A stretch of DNA of 64,000 nt from CAZTGZ01 sp964613385. GTDB lineage: Bacteria > Bacteroidota > Bacteroidia > NS11-12g > UBA9320. The first letter of the stretch is position 1, and the number at the start of each line of letters is the position of its first letter. The stretch spans positions 22,039 to 86,038 of the forward strand of contig CAZTGZ010000008.1 in the NCBI GenBank assembly GCA_964613385.1, in the 5' to 3' direction. Of this stretch, positions 45,237-53,794 are shown piece by piece. Below the pieces are notes generated by a model that saw only the letters and a program-made list of their open reading frames with translations, had not been told where the DNA came from and did no database searches. The translations under genes were made by a program, and so were the position numbers.

Positions 45237-45265
45237 TTGACTTTCACCAACAATTTTTTATTTTG
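45237..45265 (+). promoter_or_regulatory. Promoter of the first small exported protein
   Basis: TTG (45237-45239), a 19 bp spacer and TATTTTG (45259-45265, one T short of consensus), 19 nt before ATG 45285. It begins immediately after the tandem repeat. Confidence 0.4.
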
Positions 45266-45284
45266 CCTTAAATTTCCAATAGCT

Positions 45285-45806
45285 ATGAACATAAATTCTA
45301 TCGTTTTTTTCCTTTCATGCCTGACATTCAGTTTGATAGGATCAAATTGTGCTCCCTTAGAATCATCAGAACCTGAATTACATACCAATGTTTTTAAACT
45401 GAAATGTCAATTTGCGGATAAAACCGCTTTTGATTTTTCGACCAGTGATGTGCATTTTAAACCCAGCATTGTTGCTTCCGGACCAGATACGCTGTTATTG
45501 GAAGGAGAAGATGCAAATGGCAATTGGATTTGGGTGAGATTATTACATAACGACCTTTCAACGCTGGTTCCAGGAACTTTCCCAATAGCTGCAATACCAG
45601 AGCTAAACAAAGCCGAAGCACTCTTTTATATTGCGGGAAAATCTGAAGAGCTTTTCTTTGTTAATGCCCTGGAACCTAACGGTAGCCTGACTATTGAGAG
45701 TTTTAACCTGAGCGAGAAAATGATCAAAGCCAAATTTTCTTGTCCGGCTAAAAGCGATAAGCAGTCCGCCGACCTACTGAATGGTGAAATTGATATAGAT
45801 TTATAA
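45285..45806 (+). CDS. Small exported protein, paralogue 1
   Basis: 173 residues from ATG 45285. A signal sequence (MNINSIVFFLSCLTFSLIGSNC) ends in a Cys preceded by Asn, so lipidation is uncertain. The mature beta-rich domain contains SGPDTLLLEGEDANGNWIWVRLLHNDLSTLVPGTFPI, shared with the downstream gene at 45965. No known family. It begins right after the palindromic repeat and its promoter. Confidence 0.7.
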   Translation: MNINSIVFFLSCLTFSLIGSNCAPLESSEPELHTNVFKLKCQFADKTAFDFSTSDVHFKPSIVASGPDTLLLEGEDANGNWIWVRLLHNDLSTLVPGTFPIAAIPELNKAEALFYIAGKSEELFFVNALEPNGSLTIESFNLSEKMIKAKFSCPAKSDKQSADLLNGEIDIDL

Positions 45807-45890
45807 TTATCTAAAATTCGGACCTATAAGAAGTTCAATATTCTCATTGATTCAGGAATGTTGATTTCTAATGAAAAGAATATGATCTTT

Positions 45891-45915
45891 AGGCAGCCCG
45901 GCATGCTAGGTAGCA
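45891..45915. repeat. Degenerate copy of the palindromic repeat
   Basis: GGCAGCCCGGCATGCTAGGT (45892-45911) and a few flanking bases match the core of the palindromes at 38111 and 45165 with several substitutions. It lies between the two paralogous genes. Confidence 0.55.
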
Positions 45916-45937
45916 TTTATCCATATATAAATTCATA

Positions 45938-45945
45938 TATCTTTG
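45938..45945 (+). promoter_or_regulatory. -7 promoter element TATCTTTG
   Basis: A perfect TAnnTTTG match 19 nt before ATG 45965; no clear -33 TTG. Confidence 0.4.
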
Positions 45946-45964
45946 TTCACCATAATCATTGGAC

Positions 45965-46486
45965 ATGAAAACAAAAATTACCATTATCATCTTGTTCTGC
46001 CTTTCATTCAGCCTCATGGGGCCAAACTGTGATCACCAGGACCCTGAGTTTCTTCCACCGGCTCCATCGCAAAAAATCAGTGCTTACTGCACTTATCTCA
46101 ACAATAAATTCCTGTACTATGGTACTTCGGATATGGAATTGAAAACCACCATTGTTCCTTCCGGCCCCGATACGCTCTATATAGACTCAGAAGACGAATT
46201 CGGCAATTGGATTGCTATTGGGTTATTGGTTGATGACCTTACCACTCTTGGTTCAGATACTTTTCCCATTCGCAGCACCCAATCCTTGAACACGGCGTGG
46301 TTGGTTCATAATAATAATGAAATTGATCCTGAAGTATTTTGGCCGAATGAAACCCAGGGAGGTGGCTCTTTGGTGATTCAGAGTTTTGATTTAACAAGTA
46401 AAAAGATTGACGTCAAATTCAATTGTGCTATCAACGTTGGTGCGAATACAGCATTAATTGAAGATGGATATGCCTATATAAAATGA
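45965..46486 (+). CDS. Small exported protein, paralogue 2
   Basis: 173 residues from ATG 45965 (TTG 45959 is an alternative). Signal sequence MKTKITIIILFCLSFSLMGPNC, again ending in Asn-Cys. SGPDTLYIDSEDEFGNWIAIGLLVDDLTTLGSDTFPI and LVIQSFDLTSKKIDVKFNCAIN match the corresponding parts of the gene at 45285, so the two arose by tandem duplication and have diverged strongly. Function unknown; each has its own promoter-like element. Confidence 0.7.
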   Translation: MKTKITIIILFCLSFSLMGPNCDHQDPEFLPPAPSQKISAYCTYLNNKFLYYGTSDMELKTTIVPSGPDTLYIDSEDEFGNWIAIGLLVDDLTTLGSDTFPIRSTQSLNTAWLVHNNNEIDPEVFWPNETQGGGSLVIQSFDLTSKKIDVKFNCAINVGANTALIEDGYAYIK

Positions 46487-46563
46487 CCCTGATTAAACAT
46501 CTGGAAAATGTGAATTTAAAGCAGGTGATAATTATCTAAACCTGAGTATCTTGCATTCCGGAA

Positions 46564-47526
46564 CTATTCATTAGATGTTCTTAATGAATTGCTCAAATGC
46601 ACCAAAGCATCTCCCCTATTCACAATAGGTGCTGAGTTTACGCATATCACATATCCGTCGTTAGGCGCATATACGCGGTTTTCGAATTCTCCATACGGAT
46701 CCGTAACAATGCCCAACAAACTTCTTTTTTTTACCCAGCTTCCATTGGCAATGCGCATCTGAAACATACCCGAATGCGGCGCCCTGACCCACTTGCTCTT
46801 TTCTACTACAACAGACGAAACAGGGTCCTGCACCTGCCCGTTGCGCATTCCCAGATAGCGCATGATGTTGTTGGCACCATTCACTCCGCTTTGTATCACA
46901 TTCTCGTCGAATTCTCGCGTCTTTCCCCCTTCAAACAACAAGGTAGTTTTTCCCATCTTTTTTAAGGTATAACGCACCGATTTGGGTATATAATCCGAAT
47001 GTATGATAAAGGGAGCGCCAAAATGCCGAGCCAACTCAAATGTATGCGCCTCCTCAAAATTGCATCGTACCTGGGGCGCATTGATGCGGTCTGCCCCACC
47101 TGTGTGAAAATCAATGACATAATCCACCAATGGGGCAATATGCCGCGTAAAATGCCAGGCGAAACGGGCTGCCAAAGACCCATTTTTAGCCCCGGGAAAC
47201 TGTCGGTTCAAATCCCTGCCATCCGGAAACTGCCGGCTGAGATTTAAAAACCCGAAAATATTGAAAACCGGAACACAAATGACCGTCCCGGCTATGGGCT
47301 TATTGGCTCCACTGCGAATGATCCTACGCACGATCTCCACCCCATTGGTTTCATCCCCGTGAATACCGCCCAACAACAGCAATACCGGCCCATCTTCCTT
47401 TGCCCTTTCAATAATGATGGGCACATTCACTTCGGTACGGGTATGCAAACGCGCTACATCCATATACACCTGCGCACTTTCACCCGGCGCAATACTTTTA
47501 CCCAAAATAACCAGATCCTTGCCCAT
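46564..47526 (-). CDS. Succinylglutamate desuccinylase/aspartoacylase-like (M14) protein
   Basis: About 320 residues from ATG 47526; the TTG at 47535 overlaps a -7 promoter element and is rejected. The zinc site of the M14/AstE-ASPA fold is visible: LLGGIHGDETNG (His and Glu ligands) and YVIDFHTGG (third ligand), with the catalytic region LFEGGKTREF. The C-terminal part (VRAPHSGMFQM...YAPNDGYVICVNSAPIVNRGDALVHL) is a beta barrel-like domain. It should hydrolyse an N-acyl amino acid or a related amide; in Bacteroidota such genes often sit near rimK, but rimK is not in view. Confidence 0.85.
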   Translation of the reverse strand: MGKDLVILGKSIAPGESAQVYMDVARLHTRTEVNVPIIIERAKEDGPVLLLLGGIHGDETNGVEIVRRIIRSGANKPIAGTVICVPVFNIFGFLNLSRQFPDGRDLNRQFPGAKNGSLAARFAWHFTRHIAPLVDYVIDFHTGGADRINAPQVRCNFEEAHTFELARHFGAPFIIHSDYIPKSVRYTLKKMGKTTLLFEGGKTREFDENVIQSGVNGANNIMRYLGMRNGQVQDPVSSVVVEKSKWVRAPHSGMFQMRIANGSWVKKRSLLGIVTDPYGEFENRVYAPNDGYVICVNSAPIVNRGDALVHLSNSLRTSNE

Positions 47527-47532
47527 ATGATA

Positions 47533-47540
47533 CAAAAGTA
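47533..47540 (-). promoter_or_regulatory. -7 promoter element TACTTTTG
   Basis: Minus strand TACTTTTG, then TATCAT and ATG 47526 (6 nt). It faces the element at 47596 for the divergent gene. Confidence 0.5.
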
Positions 47541-47595
47541 ACCCTGACTTTACATCGCGGAAACATAAATACCATCAACATTCACATCGATTGCT

Positions 47596-47603
47596 TAATT
47601 TTG
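47596..47603 (+). promoter_or_regulatory. -7 promoter element TAATTTTG
   Basis: TAATTTTG, then ACTTGA and ATG 47610 (6 nt), in the 83-bp divergent intergenic region. Confidence 0.5.
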
Positions 47604-47609
47604 ACTTGA

Positions 47610-48785
47610 ATGTCGGACACCAAACGCATACAATCCATCGATTTTCTCAGAGGATTGGTGATGATTATTATGACCCTGGACCATGTGCGTGATTACTTTC
47701 ACAATCAGGCCTTTCAATTCGACCCACTCGATATGGACAGAACGTATGGAGTGTTGTTTCTTACCCGCTGGATTACCCATTTCTGCGCCCCTGTTTTTGT
47801 ATTTCTATCCGGAACTTCTGCATGGTTATCCGGACAAAAACAGACCAAAACTCAGTTGGCCGGCTTCCTTTTCAAAAGAGGTTTATGGCTCACTTTTGCT
47901 GAACTGACCATCATTGCCTTCGGTTGGTTCTTTAACCCTGCATTTAAAATGGAAATATTCGGGGTCATCTGGGCCATTGGCTTTAGTATGATGGTTTTAG
48001 CCGGCTTAATTTTTTTACCGTTTCGCTGGATATTGGCATTGAGTCTGGCCATTGTTTTCGGTCATAATCTGTTGGATTCCATCCATATCGAAAATCCGGG
48101 CTGGTTAAAAGTAGTATGGGCTGCTTTACACGATCGAGGCTATTTTGAGTGGAACGGACACGGTTTTATGCTCTTTTACCCGGTACTTCCCTGGATAGGG
48201 GTCATGGGATTGGGGTATTGTCTTGGGAAATTATATCAACCGGGGTTTTCAGAAGTGCGTAGAAGAAATATCCTGTTTTGGATGGGCGGCATGAGTATAG
48301 GCTTGTTTTTTATCATCAGACTATTAAACTTTTACGGCGATCCTTCTCCCTGGGTTTCTGAGCGCGACATGATTTCCACCTTGTTTTCGGTTCTCAATAC
48401 CACCAAATATCCTCCGTCTCTTTTGTTCACTTTAATGACTCTGGGCCCAGCAATGCTTCTTCTGGCCTGGTCAGAATTTTTTGAAACCCAACAAATCAGA
48501 GGCATTGTTATCATCGGACGAGTCCCGTTTTTTTATTATATCCTGCATATTTATCTCATCCATTTACTGGCCTGTTTCGCTGCCATTTCTCTTGGTTATG
48601 AGTTTAAGGATATGATACTTTCTACCTGGGTAAACATGTCTGAACAACTCAAAGGATATGGGTATCCCTTATGGATGATTTTCCCTTTATGGGTCGCTAT
48701 TGTTGGTGTACTATTTCCATTGTGTAGCCGCTATGACCGTTACAAAAGACGGAACAAACACCTCAACTGGCTGCGGTATCTGTGA
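47610..48785 (+). CDS. DUF1624/heparan-alpha-glucosaminide N-acetyltransferase-like membrane protein
   Basis: 391 residues with about ten transmembrane segments. It starts with the family signature RIQSIDFLRGLVMIIMTLDHVRDYFHN, including the conserved DH pair, followed by LFLTRWITHFCAPVFVFLSGTSAWL and GHGFMLFYPVLPWIGVM, the pattern of the DUF1624/HGSNAT-type acyltransferase membrane family. Members are thought to transfer acyl groups across the membrane to sugars; the substrate here is unknown. It has its own promoter element and diverges from the M14 gene. Confidence 0.85.
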   Translation: MSDTKRIQSIDFLRGLVMIIMTLDHVRDYFHNQAFQFDPLDMDRTYGVLFLTRWITHFCAPVFVFLSGTSAWLSGQKQTKTQLAGFLFKRGLWLTFAELTIIAFGWFFNPAFKMEIFGVIWAIGFSMMVLAGLIFLPFRWILALSLAIVFGHNLLDSIHIENPGWLKVVWAALHDRGYFEWNGHGFMLFYPVLPWIGVMGLGYCLGKLYQPGFSEVRRRNILFWMGGMSIGLFFIIRLLNFYGDPSPWVSERDMISTLFSVLNTTKYPPSLLFTLMTLGPAMLLLAWSEFFETQQIRGIVIIGRVPFFYYILHIYLIHLLACFAAISLGYEFKDMILSTWVNMSEQLKGYGYPLWMIFPLWVAIVGVLFPLCSRYDRYKRRNKHLNWLRYL

Positions 48786-48835
48786 ACTACATTAACGAGG
48801 GAATCAGGCAAAGAAAAATCACCGTTTTTATTGAA

Positions 48836-50278
48836 TCAGTCTGTGGATGAAAGTTTTGCAAATGCGCGGTCTTCATCAAAATTTCTGGAAAGAAAGCCCC
48901 GGTTTTGGTAGGTCCGGATAAAATTGCCTGTACGCAATTGAATATTGGTTTCATATTGGTATTGTTCGAATTCATTGAGGGTAACAAATGGAAAACGCTG
49001 CTTTTGTGCCGCATGCATTTCGAGAATTTGCTCCCGATTCTGTTGTAGATACGGCAATGTCTCGTCGCCGAGATTTTTTAGAAAAGGCAAATAAATATAT
49101 GCCGTGCGGTAGTGCGAAATATTGTGCTTTGCGATGATGATGTCCCAATTAAAAAATGACATTAACAACAACAATATATAAGCTGATTTGAAGGAATGAT
49201 TGATCAAAAAGGAAAGACTATGATTCTTATGAATCAGGATAGCCGTTAACAGTAGAATGACTGTGCACAATATCAGGAAAAAACAGAGTCCGATTCGCTT
49301 ATAGGCCAAACCAAAAAATTCGATATAGTAACCGGTTCTGACTCCAACGGATATGACCAACAAGAAGTTGAGAAATAACCACGTAAACATCAATCTTTTG
49401 AGCCAGATTTTCTCAGGTATTGTTGTCTGATTCAGATTCGAAAACAAAAACATCACCACGGCTACCGAAACTAAAACCGCAATAATGAGCATATAGGTAC
49501 CCTCATGAACGAATCCTTTTAACAACTGACCCTTCCAGGAAAATCCCGTCCAAACAAACTGAATTTCCAATGCAATCACCCAGGCCAGCATCAAGATGGC
49601 CGCGCTCAAGAATATGAAGGCAGTGCGGTAAAATCCCGGGAGAATTTTGCCTTCAGCCCCGGCCTTTGTGTTGAACTCAAATGGGAAGTCAAATTCAATG
49701 GGAATAAGATGTACAACCAGAATAAAGCCCAAAATCAAAGTGAAGATCAAAGTAAAATCGATATGTCTTAACCATTCAGACAACCATCGGGTTATTTGTT
49801 CGAATATAGGTCCGATGGCCCTGGCGACCAGTTCGCTGCCATTTGCATAAAGGATTAAAAATACGAATAAGGCCCCGGAAATAATCGCTGCATTTATAAG
49901 GACTCTTTTCCCGCTTTTATGAGGTGTTACAGGTAAAATCTGACGGCTTTTAAATATTCTCTGAACCCACAAAATGGGAAAACCAAGCCATTGCCAAAAG
50001 TAATTTTTGCCCATCATGCCGGTATGCGAAGTAGCAAGTAAAGCGTAAGAAAGTGCTGTTATCCATCCCGAAATTGCCGTATTATGCAGACTAACCATGA
50101 GTGAAGCCAAGCATAACACAATGCGATGGAACCAAACTTCCTGAGATGCATCTTTGAAAATGACTATATCAAAAACCAGATACAACACCGTAAAAATGAA
50201 TACATTGTATCCCGGAATCTGGTGATAGAATAGAATGACGAAAATCGGAATTAATAAAATTGGTAGGTACTGCCTCAT
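48836..50278 (-). CDS. DUF4173-type polytopic membrane protein
   Basis: About 480 residues from ATG 50278 (GTG 50296 is an alternative) with roughly 12 hydrophobic helices. KGFVHEGTYMLIIAVLVSVAVVMFLF and FGLAYKRIGLCFFLILCTVILL resemble the DUF4153/DUF4173 family, multi-spanning proteins of unknown function. A soluble C-terminal tail (HYRTAYIYLPFLKNLGDETLPYLQQ...FVTLNEFEQYQYETNIQL) probably lies outside the membrane. It is a single gene, convergent with the DUF1624 gene and in the same direction as ftsZ but after it. Confidence 0.7.
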   Translation of the reverse strand: MRQYLPILLIPIFVILFYHQIPGYNVFIFTVLYLVFDIVIFKDASQEVWFHRIVLCLASLMVSLHNTAISGWITALSYALLATSHTGMMGKNYFWQWLGFPILWVQRIFKSRQILPVTPHKSGKRVLINAAIISGALFVFLILYANGSELVARAIGPIFEQITRWLSEWLRHIDFTLIFTLILGFILVVHLIPIEFDFPFEFNTKAGAEGKILPGFYRTAFIFLSAAILMLAWVIALEIQFVWTGFSWKGQLLKGFVHEGTYMLIIAVLVSVAVVMFLFSNLNQTTIPEKIWLKRLMFTWLFLNFLLVISVGVRTGYYIEFFGLAYKRIGLCFFLILCTVILLLTAILIHKNHSLSFLINHSFKSAYILLLLMSFFNWDIIIAKHNISHYRTAYIYLPFLKNLGDETLPYLQQNREQILEMHAAQKQRFPFVTLNEFEQYQYETNIQLRTGNFIRTYQNRGFLSRNFDEDRAFAKLSSTD

Positions 50279-50384
50279 GATGGACTGCCCATTCACAACG
50301 GCGGTTTCCTAAAAATATTTTGCCTAATTGGTAAAAATGAAAAGATGGTCTAAAACCTTCGAACTGAAATTAAAGAGGATTCTA

Positions 50385-51758
50385 TTAATCTACATTGTCA
50401 TGCAGAAAAGGGTTGTTGGGTCTGATTTCAGGCTTTTTATCCGGTTCTTCATTCAAAGAAAACCTCGAAATCTGTGGATCGCTGCTGTGGGGAATTTCAT
50501 CAAGCATCACACCTTTTCTGAGATAGGCAGGTTCCTCTAAATGATCTTCGCTTTCCTCTCTTCTGGCTTGATCCTTCAGTTGTCTCAACCTGTTCATACG
50601 GTCTATGAGCTCACGGTTTTTGTCAACAGCCTCTTCTATTTTTGAATGATTGGTATTTCCCAATTCATCGAAAATGGTCACCTGTTTTCCTGCAGGAAAC
50701 TCAGAACCTTTGTTCTGGTTTTGAATGGGTTGTTCTTCATAAATATTGGAATCAAACAATCCGTTTTCTACGATTTCTGATTTCAACGTATTGTCTTTCC
50801 GGCTAAATCCGGTAGCTATTACTGTAACCGAAATTTTATCACCCAGCGATGGATCGTAACACAACCCGCATTTCAAATTGGCATCTTGTCCGGCTTCTTC
50901 CTGCAGATAGGTGTTAATCATGGTGTATTCATCCATGGTTGCTTCATTTTGCCCATAGGATATATTAACCAACAAATCACTCGCTCCCAAAATCCGGCTA
51001 TCGTTCAGCAAGGGTGAATTCAATGCCATTTCTACAGCGCGTATGGCCCTGTCCTGCCCTTCTGCCTGTCCGCTTCCCAATATAGATACACCGCTGTTTT
51101 TCATGGCGGTTTTAACATCTTCAAAATCTACATTGATGCTACCTGCGATGGTAATAATTTCTGCGATTCCTTTGGCAGCGGTAGACAATACATTATCTGC
51201 ATAATGAAAAGCCCTGGAGATGGGAAGATTTCCGAACATCTCCTTAATTCTGTCATTGCTGATCACCAATAGGGAATCCACTTGTTCCCTGAGCAGTTCA
51301 ACACCCTTGTCGGCTGCATCCTTTCTCTTAGGCCCTTCAAAAATGAAAGGTGTAGTCACGATACCAACTGTCAGAATTCCCAATTCTCTGGCCGCTCTTG
51401 CAATTACCGGTGCCGCACCGGTTCCGGTTCCACCGCCCATTCCGGCCGTTACAAACAACATTTGCGTATTTACACCCAAGGCATTGATAATTTCTTCCAG
51501 ACTCTCTTCAGCCGCCTTTCTGCCAACTTCGGGATTACTGCCCGCACCTCTGCCTTCCGTCAACTCATCACCAATTCTGATTTTGTTCGGAATTGGGCTG
51601 GCTTCCAGCACCTGCTGATCTGTATTACATATGATAAAATCCACACCCTGAATGCCTTCATTAAACATGTAATTCACTGCATTTCCGCCACCGCCTCCAA
51701 CACCAATTACTTTGATGATGGAAGATTTTTCCTTGGGTAATTCTACTACAAATGACAT
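50385..51758 (-). CDS. ftsZ: Cell division GTPase FtsZ
   Basis: 457 residues, longer than the ~380-400 of E. coli FtsZ because of a Bacteroidota-type linker. The tubulin-like GTPase has IGVGGGGGNAVNYM (about 17-30), GGGTGTGAAP (T4 signature) and the T7 loop NVDFEDVKTAM with the catalytic acids. The C-terminal part has EPAYLRKGV, similar to the partner-binding peptide, and ends NNPFLHDNVD, a terminal peptide I associate with Bacteroidota FtsZ. It polymerises into the Z-ring at midcell. Last gene of the dcw cluster; a 6-bp gap separates it from ftsA. Confidence 0.98.
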   Translation of the reverse strand: MSFVVELPKEKSSIIKVIGVGGGGGNAVNYMFNEGIQGVDFIICNTDQQVLEASPIPNKIRIGDELTEGRGAGSNPEVGRKAAEESLEEIINALGVNTQMLFVTAGMGGGTGTGAAPVIARAARELGILTVGIVTTPFIFEGPKRKDAADKGVELLREQVDSLLVISNDRIKEMFGNLPISRAFHYADNVLSTAAKGIAEIITIAGSINVDFEDVKTAMKNSGVSILGSGQAEGQDRAIRAVEMALNSPLLNDSRILGASDLLVNISYGQNEATMDEYTMINTYLQEEAGQDANLKCGLCYDPSLGDKISVTVIATGFSRKDNTLKSEIVENGLFDSNIYEEQPIQNQNKGSEFPAGKQVTIFDELGNTNHSKIEEAVDKNRELIDRMNRLRQLKDQARREESEDHLEEPAYLRKGVMLDEIPHSSDPQISRFSLNEEPDKKPEIRPNNPFLHDNVD

Positions 51759-51764
51759 AATATC

Positions 51765-53048
51765 TCAATTAAAATCGTCAACATCTTTGGTCTCATCTTT
51801 GAGCCAATTTTTAAACTTATCAAGCAAACTTTCGCCTCTTTCACGCGGAGTTACCGCTTTTATGGTTGTGTTCCCTTTGACGGGTTCTGTTTCTCCGCTC
51901 ATCAATCCTCTGAGCACCAATCCTACAGCTGTTGCGTAAACCGGGCTTTTCACCTCTTCCACCATTCCTTTGGCCAAATGTTCATTGGGAAATCCGATAC
52001 GGGCATCCAGGCCGGTGCTGAATTCCGCCAGTTGACCAATGTGCTTTAACATAGCTCCACCTCCGGTTAAAACAATCCCACCTGCTAATTTCTTCTCCAG
52101 ATTAGAAGCCTTGATTTCATAATAAACCAGATCAAATATCTCTTCCATGCGCGACTGTATGATTCTGGCCAGGTTTTTCACGGATATCTCCTTTGGCTCC
52201 CTTCCGGTTATGCCGGGAATGCTCACGATTTCATTATCGGCACTGGCATCGGCCAAAGCTGATCCAAACTTGGTTTTCAACAATTCAGCCTGATTTCGCA
52301 TTACATGGCAGCCTTCCTTGATGTCTTCAGTAATGATATTTCCTCCGTAAGGGATAACCGCGGTATGTCGAATGATATTGTCATGGAATATGGCAACGTC
52401 CGTGGTTCCTCCACCGATGTCCACCAAAACAACCCCGGCTTCCATCTCCTCATCACTTAATACGGCATATGAAGATGCCAATGGCTCCAAAATCAAATCT
52501 GCGACCTGTATGCCCGCTTTTTCTACACATTTATTGATATTTCTGGCAGCGGTTACCTGTCCGGTTATGATGTGAAAGTTGCCTTCCACTTTGGTGCCTG
52601 CCATACCGATGGGGCGGGTATTTATAGGTTCGTCATCGATGACCCAATCTTGTGGCAATACATGAATGATCTTATCACCGGGACGCACCGCAATTTTATA
52701 CATATCCTGCTCCAGCTTGTTCAGGTCTTCAGCAGTAATTTCGTCTTCACCATTGCCGCGTATAATCATCCCTCTGTGTTGCAGACTATTTATATGTGCG
52801 CCGGCAATACCCACATGCACCCTTTTTATATCGACATTGGATTTATCAGATGCTATTTGAACGGCTTTTTGAATGGCTTCAACGGTCAGATCAATATTGG
52901 AAACCACTCCTCTGTTTACGCCTCCATTCGACGAAACCTTACCCATACCCAGAATATCAATTTTACCAAATTCATTGGAACGGCCCACGATGGCACATAC
53001 CTTAGTGGTTCCGATATCGAGCCCTACTATTATTTTCTGTTGGTTCAT
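51765..53048 (-). CDS. ftsA: Cell division protein FtsA
   Basis: 427 residues of the actin/Hsp70 ATPase superfamily: IVGLDIGTTKVCAIVG (phosphate-1), VLVDIGGGTTDVAIF (phosphate-2) and GIVLTGGGAMLKHIGQLA (adenosine motif), with the FtsA-specific 1C domain in residues ~85-165. The C-terminal GESLLDKFKNWLKDE is an amphipathic helix that tethers FtsZ to the inner membrane. Eight bp after ftsQ and six before ftsZ, in one operon. Confidence 0.97.
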   Translation of the reverse strand: MNQQKIIVGLDIGTTKVCAIVGRSNEFGKIDILGMGKVSSNGGVNRGVVSNIDLTVEAIQKAVQIASDKSNVDIKRVHVGIAGAHINSLQHRGMIIRGNGEDEITAEDLNKLEQDMYKIAVRPGDKIIHVLPQDWVIDDEPINTRPIGMAGTKVEGNFHIITGQVTAARNINKCVEKAGIQVADLILEPLASSYAVLSDEEMEAGVVLVDIGGGTTDVAIFHDNIIRHTAVIPYGGNIITEDIKEGCHVMRNQAELLKTKFGSALADASADNEIVSIPGITGREPKEISVKNLARIIQSRMEEIFDLVYYEIKASNLEKKLAGGIVLTGGGAMLKHIGQLAEFSTGLDARIGFPNEHLAKGMVEEVKSPVYATAVGLVLRGLMSGETEPVKGNTTIKAVTPRERGESLLDKFKNWLKDETKDVDDFN

Positions 53049-53056
53049 ATTCCTGT

Positions 53057-53794
53057 TTATTTACAAATGATCAAATCCTTAAACTTAACGTCAATGCGCT
53101 CGTATTGCTCCCATCCCATGGCCGGTAACCCGTTTAAATAGAGCAAACTCAAGTCGTTCAGCTTCTCTTTAATCCGGTCAACATCGCCAATAATCAGTTT
53201 CGCCCGACCCAATTTGGGTATTAAAACCATATTGCGCTCAGCATCTACAAAAATCTGTTCTGTATTTGCCTTCCAAAAGGAGTTTTCATGCACAAACCCG
53301 GCCAATGTGTACAATTTCCTGACCATTACAGAATCTATGTTTCCATTGGCTATGGGTACCCTTGCGGTATAATTTCGACTCAACGGAAATTCATGGCCTT
53401 CCGAATCCAGATAGAAACCATAACCATCCGATTTCTGAATGCGAAGTATCGGCTCCTTTTGCCAAACCTGCACCACCAAACGACCATTTAAATGCAGGTA
53501 CACATTGGCATTTTTTACCATGGGATGCCGGCGAATTCTGGCCTCCATGGCCTTGAGGTTCAATTCGTTCATAGGCCGTCCAACCGGTGACATTCTGTTG
53601 GCATCCATCAGCAATTCCTGTATCCTGTTTTCGGTTACGAAAAACAACTCCTCGTCTGAGTAAATTCGAATATCGGTTTGGTTACATACCTCCGATTTTG
53701 CCGTGGTTCCGAAATATACCCAGGATACCACAAGTGCCAACACCACTGCAATGGTCAATATAAGTCCAACCACACGTTTATCCGGCCGCTTCAT
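53057..53794 (-). CDS. ftsQ: Cell division protein FtsQ
   Basis: 245 residues: a short cytoplasmic Lys/Arg-rich start, one transmembrane helix (VVGLILTIAVVLALVVSWVYF, about 8-28), then a periplasmic part with the POTRA-like VTENRIQELLMDANRM and the FtsQ beta domain (GFYLDSEGHEFPLSRNYTARVPIANG). It links early and late division proteins. It overlaps the end of murC by 17 bp and lies before ftsA, the expected dcw order. Sequence similarity in this family is low, so position adds weight. Confidence 0.9.
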   Translation of the reverse strand: MKRPDKRVVGLILTIAVVLALVVSWVYFGTTAKSEVCNQTDIRIYSDEELFFVTENRIQELLMDANRMSPVGRPMNELNLKAMEARIRRHPMVKNANVYLHLNGRLVVQVWQKEPILRIQKSDGYGFYLDSEGHEFPLSRNYTARVPIANGNIDSVMVRKLYTLAGFVHENSFWKANTEQIFVDAERNMVLIPKLGRAKLIIGDVDRIKEKLNDLSLLYLNGLPAMGWEQYERIDVKFKDLIICK

